The notes below the pieces were generated by a model. It made no database searches and was not told the origin of the DNA. It worked only from the letters and a program-made list of their open reading frames with translations. A program made the position numbers and the translations under genes. Below, one piece after another: positions 13,009-20,548 of a stretch of DNA of 27,437 bases. Within the stretch, counting starts at the first letter, position 1, and each line of letters opens with the position of its first letter. The stretch is taken from assembly GCA_021846605.1 (NCBI GenBank), contig JAJZWQ010000023.1, forward strand, positions 1-27,437, read 5' to 3'. This DNA is from Bacillota bacterium. GTDB taxonomy: Bacteria > Bacillota_E > RBS10-35 > JAJYVN01.

Positions 13009-15039
13009 TCAGATCTCGCGGCCGACCGTGATGCCCTCCAGGATGGCGCGCGCGGCGTCCAGTTCGCCGGCCAGGCGGGCGCCGCCGATCACGTGCAGCG
13101 GGACGCGGCCGGCCAGCGTCCCGCTGAGATCATCCTCGGGCTCCTGGCCGCAGGCCAGCACCACGGTGTCCGCCGGAACGAGTTCGCTGCCCTCCCCGGT
13201 CTGCAAGAGCACGCCGTCGGGGGTGATGGCCCGGTAGCGCACTCCCGTCCGCATCTGCACGCCCCGTTGTCGCAGCAGGGCCAGGAGCGCCCAGCGCGTT
13301 GTCCGGCCCAGCAGGGGTCCGATGCGTGCCCCCCGCCGCAGGAGGGTGATCTGGCGGCGGCCGGCCAGGCCCTCGCGGGCCTGGTCCGCCTCGGGAACCC
13401 CGTACCGGCCCAGGAAGGCCAGGGCCTCGGGGGTGGCCGGCCCCTGTTCGGACAGGAAGTGCGCCAGGTCGCAGCCGATCCCGCCGGCGCCGATGATCGC
13501 CACCCGGTCGCCCACCGCGACCTCCCCGGCCAGTACCTGGGGGTAGGTGACCACGTGCGGCAGGTCGACCCCGGGCAGGTCGGCCGGGTCCGGGATCCTG
13601 GGCCGCACCCCCGTGGCGACGACGACGGCGTCGAAGCCAGCCAGGTCGGCCGGGGTCGGCACGGCCCCGAGTTCGATCCGCACCCCCGCATCCCCCAGGG
13701 ACACCCCGTAGTAGCGCAGGGTCTCGCCGAACTCGCCCTTGCCCGGAACCTGCAGCGCATAGCGGAGTTGGCCGCCCAAGGCCGGGCCCCGCTCGAAGAG
13801 CGTGACCCGGTGGCCGCGCACCCCGAGCACGCGCGCGGCCTCCATGCCGGCGGGCCCGCCGCCCACGACGGCCACCCGCTGGGGGATGGCCGCCGGCAGC
13901 AGGGCGAGTTCGCGCTCGCGCCCCGCGCGCGGGTTCACCAGGCAACTGGCGGGGGCCGGGGGGCGGTCCAGCACGCGGTCCAGGCAGGCCTGGTTGCAGG
14001 CGATACAGGCGTTGATCCGGTCCGGTCGCCCCCCCGCCAGCTTGCGCGCGAAGTGGGGGTCGGCCAGGAAGGGGCGGGCCATGGAGACGAAGTCGGCCGC
14101 GCCCGAGGCCAGGACGCGCTCGGCCACCTCGGGCGTGGAGATGCGGTTGGAGGCCAGCACGGGGATGTCGACGGCACCGCGGATCCCGGCGGCGACCGCC
14201 GCGAATGCGGCGCGCGGGACCAGCATACCGACGGTGGGGACAGGCGACTCGTGCCAGCCGATGCCCACGTCCAGGGCGTCGGCGCCGTCCGAGGCCAGTG
14301 CGGCGGCGAAGGACAGCACGTCGTCCCAGGGGGTGCCGCCCGCCACCAGGTCCGCGCCGGAGAGCCGGTAGAGGAGCGGGGCTTCGGGGCCCAGCGCCTC
14401 CCGCACCCGGCGGGTCACGAGCAGCGGGAAGCGCCGCCGGCCGGCGGCGTCCCCGCCCCACTCGTCGGTGCGCACGTTCGTCAGGGGGGCGAGGAACTCG
14501 TTCAGCAGGTATCCCTCCGAGCCCATGATCTCCACCCCGGCGAAGCCCAGTTCCAGAGCGCGCCGGGCGGCCCGCGCGTAGACGGCGGCCAGTTCCAGGA
14601 GTTCATCGGGCCCCAGGGCCCGGGGCGCGTCCGGATTCAGCCGGGTGGGCACCGCCGACGGGGCGACGGGTTGCAGGCCGGTGTCCTGGCGGCGCGCGTA
14701 GCGGCCGGCGTGGAAGAGCTGCAGGACCATGTGACCCCCGCGCGCGGAGACCGCGGCGGCCACCGAGGCCAACGTGCCCTCGTCCGCGGCGCGGCCCACG
14801 ACGAAGTAGTTCCCCCCCTCACCGGCGCCAGCCGGGGTGACGGCCACGCCCCCGCTGACGATCAGGGCCACGCCGCCGGCGGCGCGCTCGGCGTAGAAGG
14901 CCGCGATCCGGTCGGCGTCCGCCCCAGGGCCCTCCAGCCCTAGGTGCATGGCGCCCATGCAGATCCGGTGGGGAAGGGCCAGCCGCCCGATCCGACCCGG
15001 ACGGAGCAGGTACGGGAAGGCCCGCGTGTACTGTTCCAT
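13009..15039 (-). CDS. FadH-type 2,4-dienoyl-CoA reductase (FMN/FAD/[4Fe-4S])
   Basis: A 676-residue Old-Yellow-Enzyme-family flavoenzyme. The N-terminal TIM barrel (about residues 1-340) contains LQLFHAGRYA, GSEGYLLNEFLAP (the FadH active-site Tyr region) and TNVRTDEWGG. CIACNQACLDR with an upstream/downstream Cys (SCLVNP) forms the [4Fe-4S] site. The C-terminal half has an FAD-binding VAVVGGGPAGMEAA and an NAD(P)H-binding VAIIGAGGIGCDLA. This is the full architecture of bacterial 2,4-dienoyl-CoA reductase, which reduces conjugated dienoyl-CoA. ATG 15039 has only a weak site upstream. It is divergent from the EPSPS-CoA ligase fusion over 153 bases. In that setting it is a good candidate for reducing cyclohexadiene-carboxyl-CoA intermediates between shikimate and cyclohexanecarboxyl-CoA (inference). 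Fatty acid degradation is the conventional alternative. Confidence 0.9.
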   Translation of the reverse strand: MEQYTRAFPYLLRPGRIGRLALPHRICMGAMHLGLEGPGADADRIAAFYAERAAGGVALIVSGGVAVTPAGAGEGGNYFVVGRAADEGTLASVAAAVSARGGHMVLQLFHAGRYARRQDTGLQPVAPSAVPTRLNPDAPRALGPDELLELAAVYARAARRALELGFAGVEIMGSEGYLLNEFLAPLTNVRTDEWGGDAAGRRRFPLLVTRRVREALGPEAPLLYRLSGADLVAGGTPWDDVLSFAAALASDGADALDVGIGWHESPVPTVGMLVPRAAFAAVAAGIRGAVDIPVLASNRISTPEVAERVLASGAADFVSMARPFLADPHFARKLAGGRPDRINACIACNQACLDRVLDRPPAPASCLVNPRAGRERELALLPAAIPQRVAVVGGGPAGMEAARVLGVRGHRVTLFERGPALGGQLRYALQVPGKGEFGETLRYYGVSLGDAGVRIELGAVPTPADLAGFDAVVVATGVRPRIPDPADLPGVDLPHVVTYPQVLAGEVAVGDRVAIIGAGGIGCDLAHFLSEQGPATPEALAFLGRYGVPEADQAREGLAGRRQITLLRRGARIGPLLGRTTRWALLALLRQRGVQMRTGVRYRAITPDGVLLQTGEGSELVPADTVVLACGQEPEDDLSGTLAGRVPLHVIGGARLAGELDAARAILEGITVGREI

Positions 15040-15192
15040 GGCCGCAGGGGTTCGGCCCGCCCCGTTCTCTCCCCTACCGGGGGGCGAGGTGGCGGCAGGA
15101 TGCCGCTGACCTGTTGGTGAAGCACTGGGACCGTTTCCCGTGGTACCAATCAGTCTCCGGCGAACGGCCGGTACAAGGAACGGTGAGGATCC
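15040..15192. promoter_or_regulatory. Divergent promoter region of the cyclohexanecarboxyl-CoA-type locus
   Basis: The 153 bases between the divergent fadH-like and EPSPS-ligase genes must carry both promoters. The right half is less GC-rich and contains TTGGTGAAG, GTGGTACCAATCAG and CCGGTACAAGG. I see no confident -35/-10 pair and no operator I can name; the two GGTAC elements are the only repeat noted. Confidence 0.35.
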
Positions 15193-18100
15193 GTGCTTAG
15201 ACTGGTGGCCGAGCCACCCCGGCAGGGACAGCTTACCGGTACCATCCCGCTTCCCGCCTCCAAGTACCATGCGCACCGGGCGCTCATCCTCGGTTCGCTG
15301 GCCGAGGGCTGCACGCACATCACGGGGCGCACCGGCGCCCTCCACGTGCGCGCCACCCTCGGTGCCCTGCGGCGCATGGGGACCCGCATTCAGAAGGAAG
15401 TCGGGGGATACCGGGTGTGGGGCGGGCCCTACCGTCCCATCGATCCCCAGATCACCGTGGGCTCCTCGGGGAGCACGCTGCAGTTCCTGCTCGGGTTAGG
15501 GTGCCGCTCTGTGGGCCCCGCACTCACCTTCGACGGCCAGAAGTACTTCCGGCGCCGGCCCATCGGGCCGATGCTGGAAGCCCTGCGCACCATGGGGGTG
15601 GAACTGGAGAGTACCGGCGAGGGCCTGCCGGTGCGGGTGCGCCCCGGCCGGCCCCACGGGGGGCGCGTCCAGGTCTCCGGCCAGTTGTCCCAGTGGATCT
15701 CCGGCCTGCTCCTGCTGGCGCCGTTCGCCTCGCAGGACACCGAGCTCGAGGTGGTGGGCCCGCTCAACGAGCGCCCCTACCTGGACTTGACCCTGAGGAT
15801 GATGGCCGCCTGGGGGGTGCAGGTCGAGGCCGCCCCCGACCTCCGCCGCCTGGTGGTGCCCAGCGGCCAGCGCTATCGGCCCGCCGCCTACACCCTCCCC
15901 GCCGACCTCTCCTCGGCGGCCTTCCCGCTGGTGGCCGCGGCGCTCTTCCGCGCCGACGTCACCTTCACCGGCATCGAGCCGGACCCCGACCACCCCGAGG
16001 CCCGCATCGTGGAGATCCTCCAGGAGGCGGGGGTCTCCATGACCTTCGACCGCGAGGCGCACACGGTGCGGATTCGCAGCCGGGAGCGGCCGTACGGGCT
16101 GCGCATCGACTGCCGCGACACCCCAGACCTCCTGCCCGTGGCGGCGGTCTTCGGGGCGCTGGCGCGGGGCAAGACCGTGTTGGACAACGTGGAGAACAAC
16201 CGCCTCAAGGAATCGGATCGAGTGGCCTCCATGCTGCAGTTGCGGAAGATGGGGGTCCGCATCGACGAGGAGGGCCCCGGCCGGCTGATCATCCACGGGC
16301 AGGAGTCCCTCCGTCCGGCGTCGCTGTCGTCGTTCAACGACCACCGGGTGCTGATGGCCCTGGCCATCGCCGGCTGCCTCACCGAGGATGGGCGAACGGA
16401 GATCTCCTACCCCCAGGCCTACCGCATCTCCTATCCGGAGTTCCTGGACCACATGCGGGCCCTGGGCCTGCCTCTGCGGGTCGAGCGGACGGAGTCGGAT
16501 GGCGGGGGGCCCTGGGCCAGCATGCCCACGCGCGGGGCCGACCCGGAACTGACCAGCATGATGCCGGAGGCGTGGGCCCACGGCCAGCGGGAGCGCGGGC
16601 TCTGGCCGGAGCGGCTGATCACGGACTACCTGGACGACGCCGCGGCCTGGACGCCGGACCGGCCGGCCGTCGTCGATCCGAGTCGCGGTACCGAGCGCGT
16701 CCTGACCTACCGCGAACTGCAGGAGGCGGTGGACCGCGTGGCCACCGCCCTCGCCCGCCGGGGGGTGCGCCCCGGCGAGCCCGTCGCCTTCCAGTTGCCC
16801 AACTGGTGGGAGTTCATGGTGCTGCAACTCGCCCTGGTGCGGATCGGGGCGATCTCCTGCCCCCTGATGCACATCTTCCGCGAGCGCGAGTTGCGCTTCA
16901 TGCTGCGCCAGAGCGGCTGCCGCTGGCTGTTCGTGCCCGCGGCCTTCCGCCGCCACGACTACCTGACGATGGCCCGGGGCCTGCAGTCCGACCTGCCCGA
17001 CCTGGCGCACGTGGTCCTGGTGGGGGAGTCCCCCGATGATACGCCGACCTTCGCCGACCTCCTGTGGGAGGCGCCCGATGCGGCGCTGCTCGGTGAACGG
17101 CGGCCGGGCCCCGACCAGGTCGTGCAGTTGCTGTATACGTCGGGGACGTCGGGGGAGCCCAAGGGGGTCCTGCACTCCCACAACACCCTGTTGGCCGGGT
17201 TGCATGCGCACATGCGACACTTCCGCCTGACCGACCGGGACACCGGGTTCATCCCCTCGCCCCTGGGGCACCAGACCGGATTCCTGTATGGGATGTGGCT
17301 GGCGGTCGCCCTGGGGGCCACCGCCGTTCTGCAGGACATCTGGGCCCCGGAGGAGGCCTGGGAGCTGATGAACCGCTGGCAGGTGGCCTTCGTGCAGGCC
17401 GCCACCACCTTCCTGGTCGATCTGACGGCGACCGCCGAGGGGCGGGGGGGCGGTCCCGCGGGCCTGCGCATATTTGTGGCCACCGGGGCTCCGGTGCCGC
17501 GCGTGCTGGCCCGGGCCGCACGCGACGTGCTGCGCTGCGAGGTGATCGGGGGGTGGGGCTCGACCGAGAGCGGCCTGGTGGCCGCCGGCAGCCCCGGCGA
17601 CCCCCCGGACCGCCTCTGGCAGACCGACGGCCGGGTCATCGCCGGGATGGGGATGCGCGTGGTGGACGACGACGGCCGCGCGCTGCCCGCCGGTACGGAG
17701 GGGCGATTCCAGGTGTCCACGGCGGGCATGTTCGTGGGCTATCTCGGGCATCCGGAATGGTACCGCGGGGCCTTCCCCGAGGAGGGCTGGTTCGACACCG
17801 GCGACCTCGCCGTGATCGACGCCGACGGATACATGCGGATCAGCGGGCGGATCAAGGACGTGGTCAACCGCGGCGGGGAGAAGATCCCGGTTGCCGAGAT
17901 CGAGGAGTGCCTGTATGCGCATCCGGCGATCGCCGAGGTGGCGGTCGTCGGGATGCCGGACCCGCGGCTGGGGGAGCGCGCCTGCGCCTGCGTGGTGCTG
18001 CGGGGCGGCGCCAGCCTCTCCCTGGCCGACATCCAGTCGCACCTGGAGGAGGCCAAAATGGCCAAACAGTACTGGCCCGAGCGCCTGGAACTGCTCGAGG

Positions 18101-18219
18101 AGTTGCCCCGGACGCCCAGCGGCAAGATCCAGAAGTTTGTCCTCCGCCGCTGGGTGGAGGGACGCATGGGGGCCGAGCGGGCCGCGGTGGCCCCAGAGGT
18201 GGGGGGGATGCGCGGGTGA
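15193..18219 (+). CDS. Fusion: EPSP-synthase-like domain + cyclohexanecarboxylate-CoA-ligase-like domain
   Basis: A single 1008-residue frame. Residues 1 to about 435 are an EPSP synthase (AroA) family domain: PASKYHAHRAL, VGSSGSTLQFL, RRRPIGPM, LPADLSSAAF, DTPDLLP, LKESDRV, FNDHRVLMAL. Residues about 460-1008 are an AMP-forming acyl-CoA ligase: NWWEFMVLQLA, IFRERELRFML, LYTSGTSGEPKG (647-658), GGWGSTESG, WFDTGDLA, RIKDVVNRGGEKI and PSGKIQK with the catalytic Lys978. The NWWEF/IFRERE features recall AliA cyclohexanecarboxylate-CoA ligase. The EPSPS part has Tyr for the Ser after the substrate Lys, Gln for the Arg in NAGTxxR, and no Lys at the K411 position, so ordinary EPSP synthesis is doubtful. 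GTG 15193 follows GGTGAGG. Proposed role: activation and dehydration of shikimate-derived alicyclic acid. The next gene overlaps its stop. Confidence 0.88.
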   Translation: MLRLVAEPPRQGQLTGTIPLPASKYHAHRALILGSLAEGCTHITGRTGALHVRATLGALRRMGTRIQKEVGGYRVWGGPYRPIDPQITVGSSGSTLQFLLGLGCRSVGPALTFDGQKYFRRRPIGPMLEALRTMGVELESTGEGLPVRVRPGRPHGGRVQVSGQLSQWISGLLLLAPFASQDTELEVVGPLNERPYLDLTLRMMAAWGVQVEAAPDLRRLVVPSGQRYRPAAYTLPADLSSAAFPLVAAALFRADVTFTGIEPDPDHPEARIVEILQEAGVSMTFDREAHTVRIRSRERPYGLRIDCRDTPDLLPVAAVFGALARGKTVLDNVENNRLKESDRVASMLQLRKMGVRIDEEGPGRLIIHGQESLRPASLSSFNDHRVLMALAIAGCLTEDGRTEISYPQAYRISYPEFLDHMRALGLPLRVERTESDGGGPWASMPTRGADPELTSMMPEAWAHGQRERGLWPERLITDYLDDAAAWTPDRPAVVDPSRGTERVLTYRELQEAVDRVATALARRGVRPGEPVAFQLPNWWEFMVLQLALVRIGAISCPLMHIFRERELRFMLRQSGCRWLFVPAAFRRHDYLTMARGLQSDLPDLAHVVLVGESPDDTPTFADLLWEAPDAALLGERRPGPDQVVQLLYTSGTSGEPKGVLHSHNTLLAGLHAHMRHFRLTDRDTGFIPSPLGHQTGFLYGMWLAVALGATAVLQDIWAPEEAWELMNRWQVAFVQAATTFLVDLTATAEGRGGGPAGLRIFVATGAPVPRVLARAARDVLRCEVIGGWGSTESGLVAAGSPGDPPDRLWQTDGRVIAGMGMRVVDDDGRALPAGTEGRFQVSTAGMFVGYLGHPEWYRGAFPEEGWFDTGDLAVIDADGYMRISGRIKDVVNRGGEKIPVAEIEECLYAHPAIAEVAVVGMPDPRLGERACACVVLRGGASLSLADIQSHLEEAKMAKQYWPERLELLEELPRTPSGKIQKFVLRRWVEGRMGAERAAVAPEVGGMRG

Positions 18220-19343
18220 CGCCGGGTGAAGCGGATGCGCTGTTGTCCGAGGTGCAGGCCTTTGTGCGTGGACCATGGGTGGAATGGGGCGAACGGGTCG
18301 AGCGCACGGGCACGGTCCCGCCCGAGATGTGGAGCGAGTTGGCCGCGCGCGGGTATCTGCGCCTGCGGGCCCCAAGGGAATTGGGCGGCCGGGGCCTGAC
18401 GCTCCCCGACTACCTGCCCCTTTTGGAGGAGTTCTCCCGCGGCCACGGCTCCCTGCGGATGATCGTCCACGTGCTGAACGGGATGTGGCGGCCCCTGGCC
18501 CGGTACGGCACACCCGCGCAGGTGGCGCGGTTCGTGCGCCCCCTGGTGGAGGGGAGGATCGTGGTCGCGTTTGCGGTGACCGAACCGCACGCCGGTTCGG
18601 GGGCCGACGTGCAGTGCGTGGCGCGGCGCGACGGCGACCGGTACATCCTGAATGGGGAGAAGCACCTGATCACGTTCGGCTGCGGCGCCGACTTCTCGCT
18701 CGTGCTCTGCCGGCTCGATGGAACGCACGGTGCCGACGGCACCATGACCCTGCTCGTGCCGCGTGACGCGCCCGGCTTCACGCGGCGCCCCATGGCCGAG
18801 TCGATGGGGCTGCGCGGTGGCGACCATGGCCACCTCATCTTCCAGGACTGCGCGGTACCGACGGACATGCGCATCGGTGAGGAGGGGCAGGGGCTGGCCG
18901 TGTCCCTGGAGGGCTTCCTGTATCCCAGCCGCATCAGCGTGGGGATGTCCTGCGTGGGGCTGGGGGCCCGGGCGCTGGAACTGGCGGTGGCCCACGCGCG
19001 GCAGCGGGTCACGTTCGGCCAGCCGATCGGCGAGCGCCAGATGGTGCAGTCGCTCTTGGCCGAGGCGGCCACCGACGTGGAGGCCTCCCGGCAGATCGTC
19101 CTGTGGGCGGCCCGGGAGTGGGAGTCGCGGCCCCCGGCCATCGGGCCGTCGGCGATGGCCAAGCTCTTTGCGCTGGAGGCTCTGCAACGTGTGACGGACC
19201 GGGCCCTGCAGGTGTTCGGCGGCGTCGGCTACTTCCGCGATCAGGAGATCGAGCGCATCTACCGCGACGCGCGCGCGCAGCGGTTCGAAGAGGGGACGGC
19301 GGAGATCCAGAAGACGACGATCGCGCGGACGCTGCTGAACTGA
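18216..19343 (+). CDS. Acyl-CoA dehydrogenase
   Basis: A 375-residue FAD-dependent acyl-CoA dehydrogenase. Signatures: FAVTEPHAGSGADV (flavin/substrate loop), GEKHLITFG, RQRVTFGQPIGERQ, LQVFGGVGYFRD, and IYRDARAQRFEEGTAEIQK, where the Glu preceding GT aligns with the catalytic base of this family. Length is standard. GTG 18216 overlaps the TGA of the fusion gene (18217-18219) as GTGA with a GGGGGGA site eight bases upstream, so the two are translationally coupled. The reaction is alpha,beta-desaturation of an acyl-CoA, or in biosynthetic settings an isomerising or reverse reaction. As I recall, an acyl-CoA dehydrogenase gene accompanies the EPSPS homologue and CoA ligase in cyclohexanecarboxyl-CoA starter cassettes of Streptomyces, which supports the same job here. 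Confidence 0.92.
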   Translation: MTPGEADALLSEVQAFVRGPWVEWGERVERTGTVPPEMWSELAARGYLRLRAPRELGGRGLTLPDYLPLLEEFSRGHGSLRMIVHVLNGMWRPLARYGTPAQVARFVRPLVEGRIVVAFAVTEPHAGSGADVQCVARRDGDRYILNGEKHLITFGCGADFSLVLCRLDGTHGADGTMTLLVPRDAPGFTRRPMAESMGLRGGDHGHLIFQDCAVPTDMRIGEEGQGLAVSLEGFLYPSRISVGMSCVGLGARALELAVAHARQRVTFGQPIGERQMVQSLLAEAATDVEASRQIVLWAAREWESRPPAIGPSAMAKLFALEALQRVTDRALQVFGGVGYFRDQEIERIYRDARAQRFEEGTAEIQKTTIARTLLN

Positions 19344-19361
19344 GGCGGGGAGGGCTGGCTC

Positions 19362-19808
19362 CTGTTTTTCGAGGACTTCACGGTCGGGCGCGCCTGGGAC
19401 ACGCCCGGCCGGACCCTCACAGCGGCGGAGATCGCCGAGTTCGCGGGTACCTATGATCCGCAGTTTCTGCACCTGGACGCCCTGGCGGCCACCGAGGGAC
19501 CTTTCCAGGGTATCATCGCCTCTGGGTTTCACACACTGGTCGTGGTGTGGGCACTCTGGTTGCGGACGGGCGCCCTGGCGGATGCCAGCCAGGGCGGCCT
19601 CGGTATCGACGCGCTGCGCTGGCTGCGGCCAGTGCGCCCCGGGGACACCGTGTGCGCTCGCGTCGAGGTGCTCGAGCGCCTCACGCGGGAGGGGTCGAGG
19701 CGGGGGCGGGTCGTGCTTGGGTTCTCGGTGCGCAACCAGGATGGCGAGGAGGTGCTCACCTTCCGCACCCTCTGCCTGGTGGCGTGCCGCCCGCCGGCCG
19801 GGGCGTGA
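19362..19808 (+). CDS. MaoC-like dehydratase with an apparent CTG start
   Basis: About 148 residues, hot-dog fold. The protein begins LFFEDFTVGRAWDTP, matching the typical MaoC N-terminus. The catalytic region is FAGTYDPQFLHLDALAATEG (Asp and His of the hydratase motif), followed by GIIASGFHTL. After the acyl-CoA dehydrogenase stop (19341-19343) the frame has no ATG, GTG or TTG before the conserved start of the fold. A GGGGAGGG site (19347-19354) lies seven bases ahead of CTG 19362. The first conventional in-frame start (GTG 19542) would remove the active site. It is in the same frame as the upstream gene but separated by its TGA. Role: probable dehydration or hydration of an alicyclic acyl-CoA in the same pathway. 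Confidence 0.83.
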   Translation: MFFEDFTVGRAWDTPGRTLTAAEIAEFAGTYDPQFLHLDALAATEGPFQGIIASGFHTLVVVWALWLRTGALADASQGGLGIDALRWLRPVRPGDTVCARVEVLERLTREGSRRGRVVLGFSVRNQDGEEVLTFRTLCLVACRPPAGA

Positions 19809-19836
19809 GATCCCGCGGCGGGAGCGGCGGTACGAG

Positions 19837-20490
19837 ATGGAGGAGGGCCTGGGCGTGGAGTTGCGGGTCAGCACCGAAGTGGCGCCGGGGGTCTTTGATG
19901 AGGCGAGGTTGCGGGAGGTGGGCGCGCGTGTGCTGCGGCACGTCCAGCCGGGCTGGATGAGCGTCGGCATTGACGCCAACCGGGTCAAGGACCTGCACCG
20001 CGTCCCCGGCGTCCTGGACACCATGACCGTGGTGGCCTGCGAGGACCGGCTCGACCAGTTGCCAGCGGGGGCCGCGTGGGAGTCCCTGGGGCAGGGCGGG
20101 TGCGGGGACCTGGCCCTGACCCTGGAGGCCGCCCGGCAGGACGGGGCCGTAGTCGCGCTGCGCCTGACCGCCGTGGCCCGGGAGATCCTCTTCATCCGGT
20201 CGCACCAGACCGACGCCGTGGACATCGCGCTCTCCCGCCCGGACCGGTCCACCCCGGAGGGCCGCAGCGTCGTGGTGGCGCACTCCGACGGCCTGCGCGA
20301 CTGGAGCGGTGCCGGCATGCACAACTGGAAGGCGGGCGAGCGCCACCAGATCGTGATGTGGGTGGGCCACCTGCTGGCGGGGGACTATCACGTGCGGGCC
20401 GGGGTCCTGGACGGGTGGGTGCGGGTCAAGGGGCGTCCCACGCCCTGCGTGCTGGAGGCCGAGGCGTCGGGGGTCGGGGGCGGCCGCTGA
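19837..20490 (+). CDS. Unrecognised protein, last gene of the EPSPS-ligase operon
   Basis: About 211-217 residues with no family that I recognise. It has an alpha/beta look: an amphipathic N-terminal segment with VGARVLRHVQ, a middle with LDTMTVVACEDRLDQL, and a Trp/His-rich C-terminal part, GMHNWKAGERHQIVMWVGHL. It has no signal peptide or membrane segment. Two starts are possible: ATG 19837, or GTG 19855 which sits seven bases after GGAGGAGGG and is well placed. It begins 28 bases (46 from GTG 19855) after the MaoC gene and is probably in the same operon. The His/Trp cluster could bind a cofactor or substrate, but this is a guess. Codon use resembles its neighbours. Confidence 0.65.
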   Translation: MEEGLGVELRVSTEVAPGVFDEARLREVGARVLRHVQPGWMSVGIDANRVKDLHRVPGVLDTMTVVACEDRLDQLPAGAAWESLGQGGCGDLALTLEAARQDGAVVALRLTAVAREILFIRSHQTDAVDIALSRPDRSTPEGRSVVVAHSDGLRDWSGAGMHNWKAGERHQIVMWVGHLLAGDYHVRAGVLDGWVRVKGRPTPCVLEAEASGVGGGR

Positions 20491-20519
20491 GTCCGGTGGC
20501 GCAGATGGCGGCGGCACGT

Positions 20520-20548
20520 GCCGGTGGCCTGCACGTCAGGGCGCCGGC
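20520..20548. terminator. Hairpin between convergent genes
   Basis: GCCGGTGGCCTG (20520-20531) pairs with 20537-20548 around a 5-base loop, with one mismatch and one wobble pair. It overlaps the stop of the (-) FAD oxidoreductase (20536-20538) and lies 30 bases past the stop of the (+) operon. There is no T-run. It is likely a bidirectional 3'-end element. Confidence 0.5.

Noticed and set aside
12142..14943. 933-residue open frame on the + strand
   Set aside because: It is antisense to dinB and the FadH-like gene and reads as low-complexity Gly/Arg/Gln/His sequence; long shadow frames are expected at this GC content. Only its 12322-12480 part carries a recognisable (transposase) segment.
15496..18513. 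1005-residue open frame on the - strand
   Set aside because: It is antisense to the EPSPS-ligase fusion, has no family motifs, and is rich in His/Gly/Gln/Pro, the usual signature of a shadow frame.
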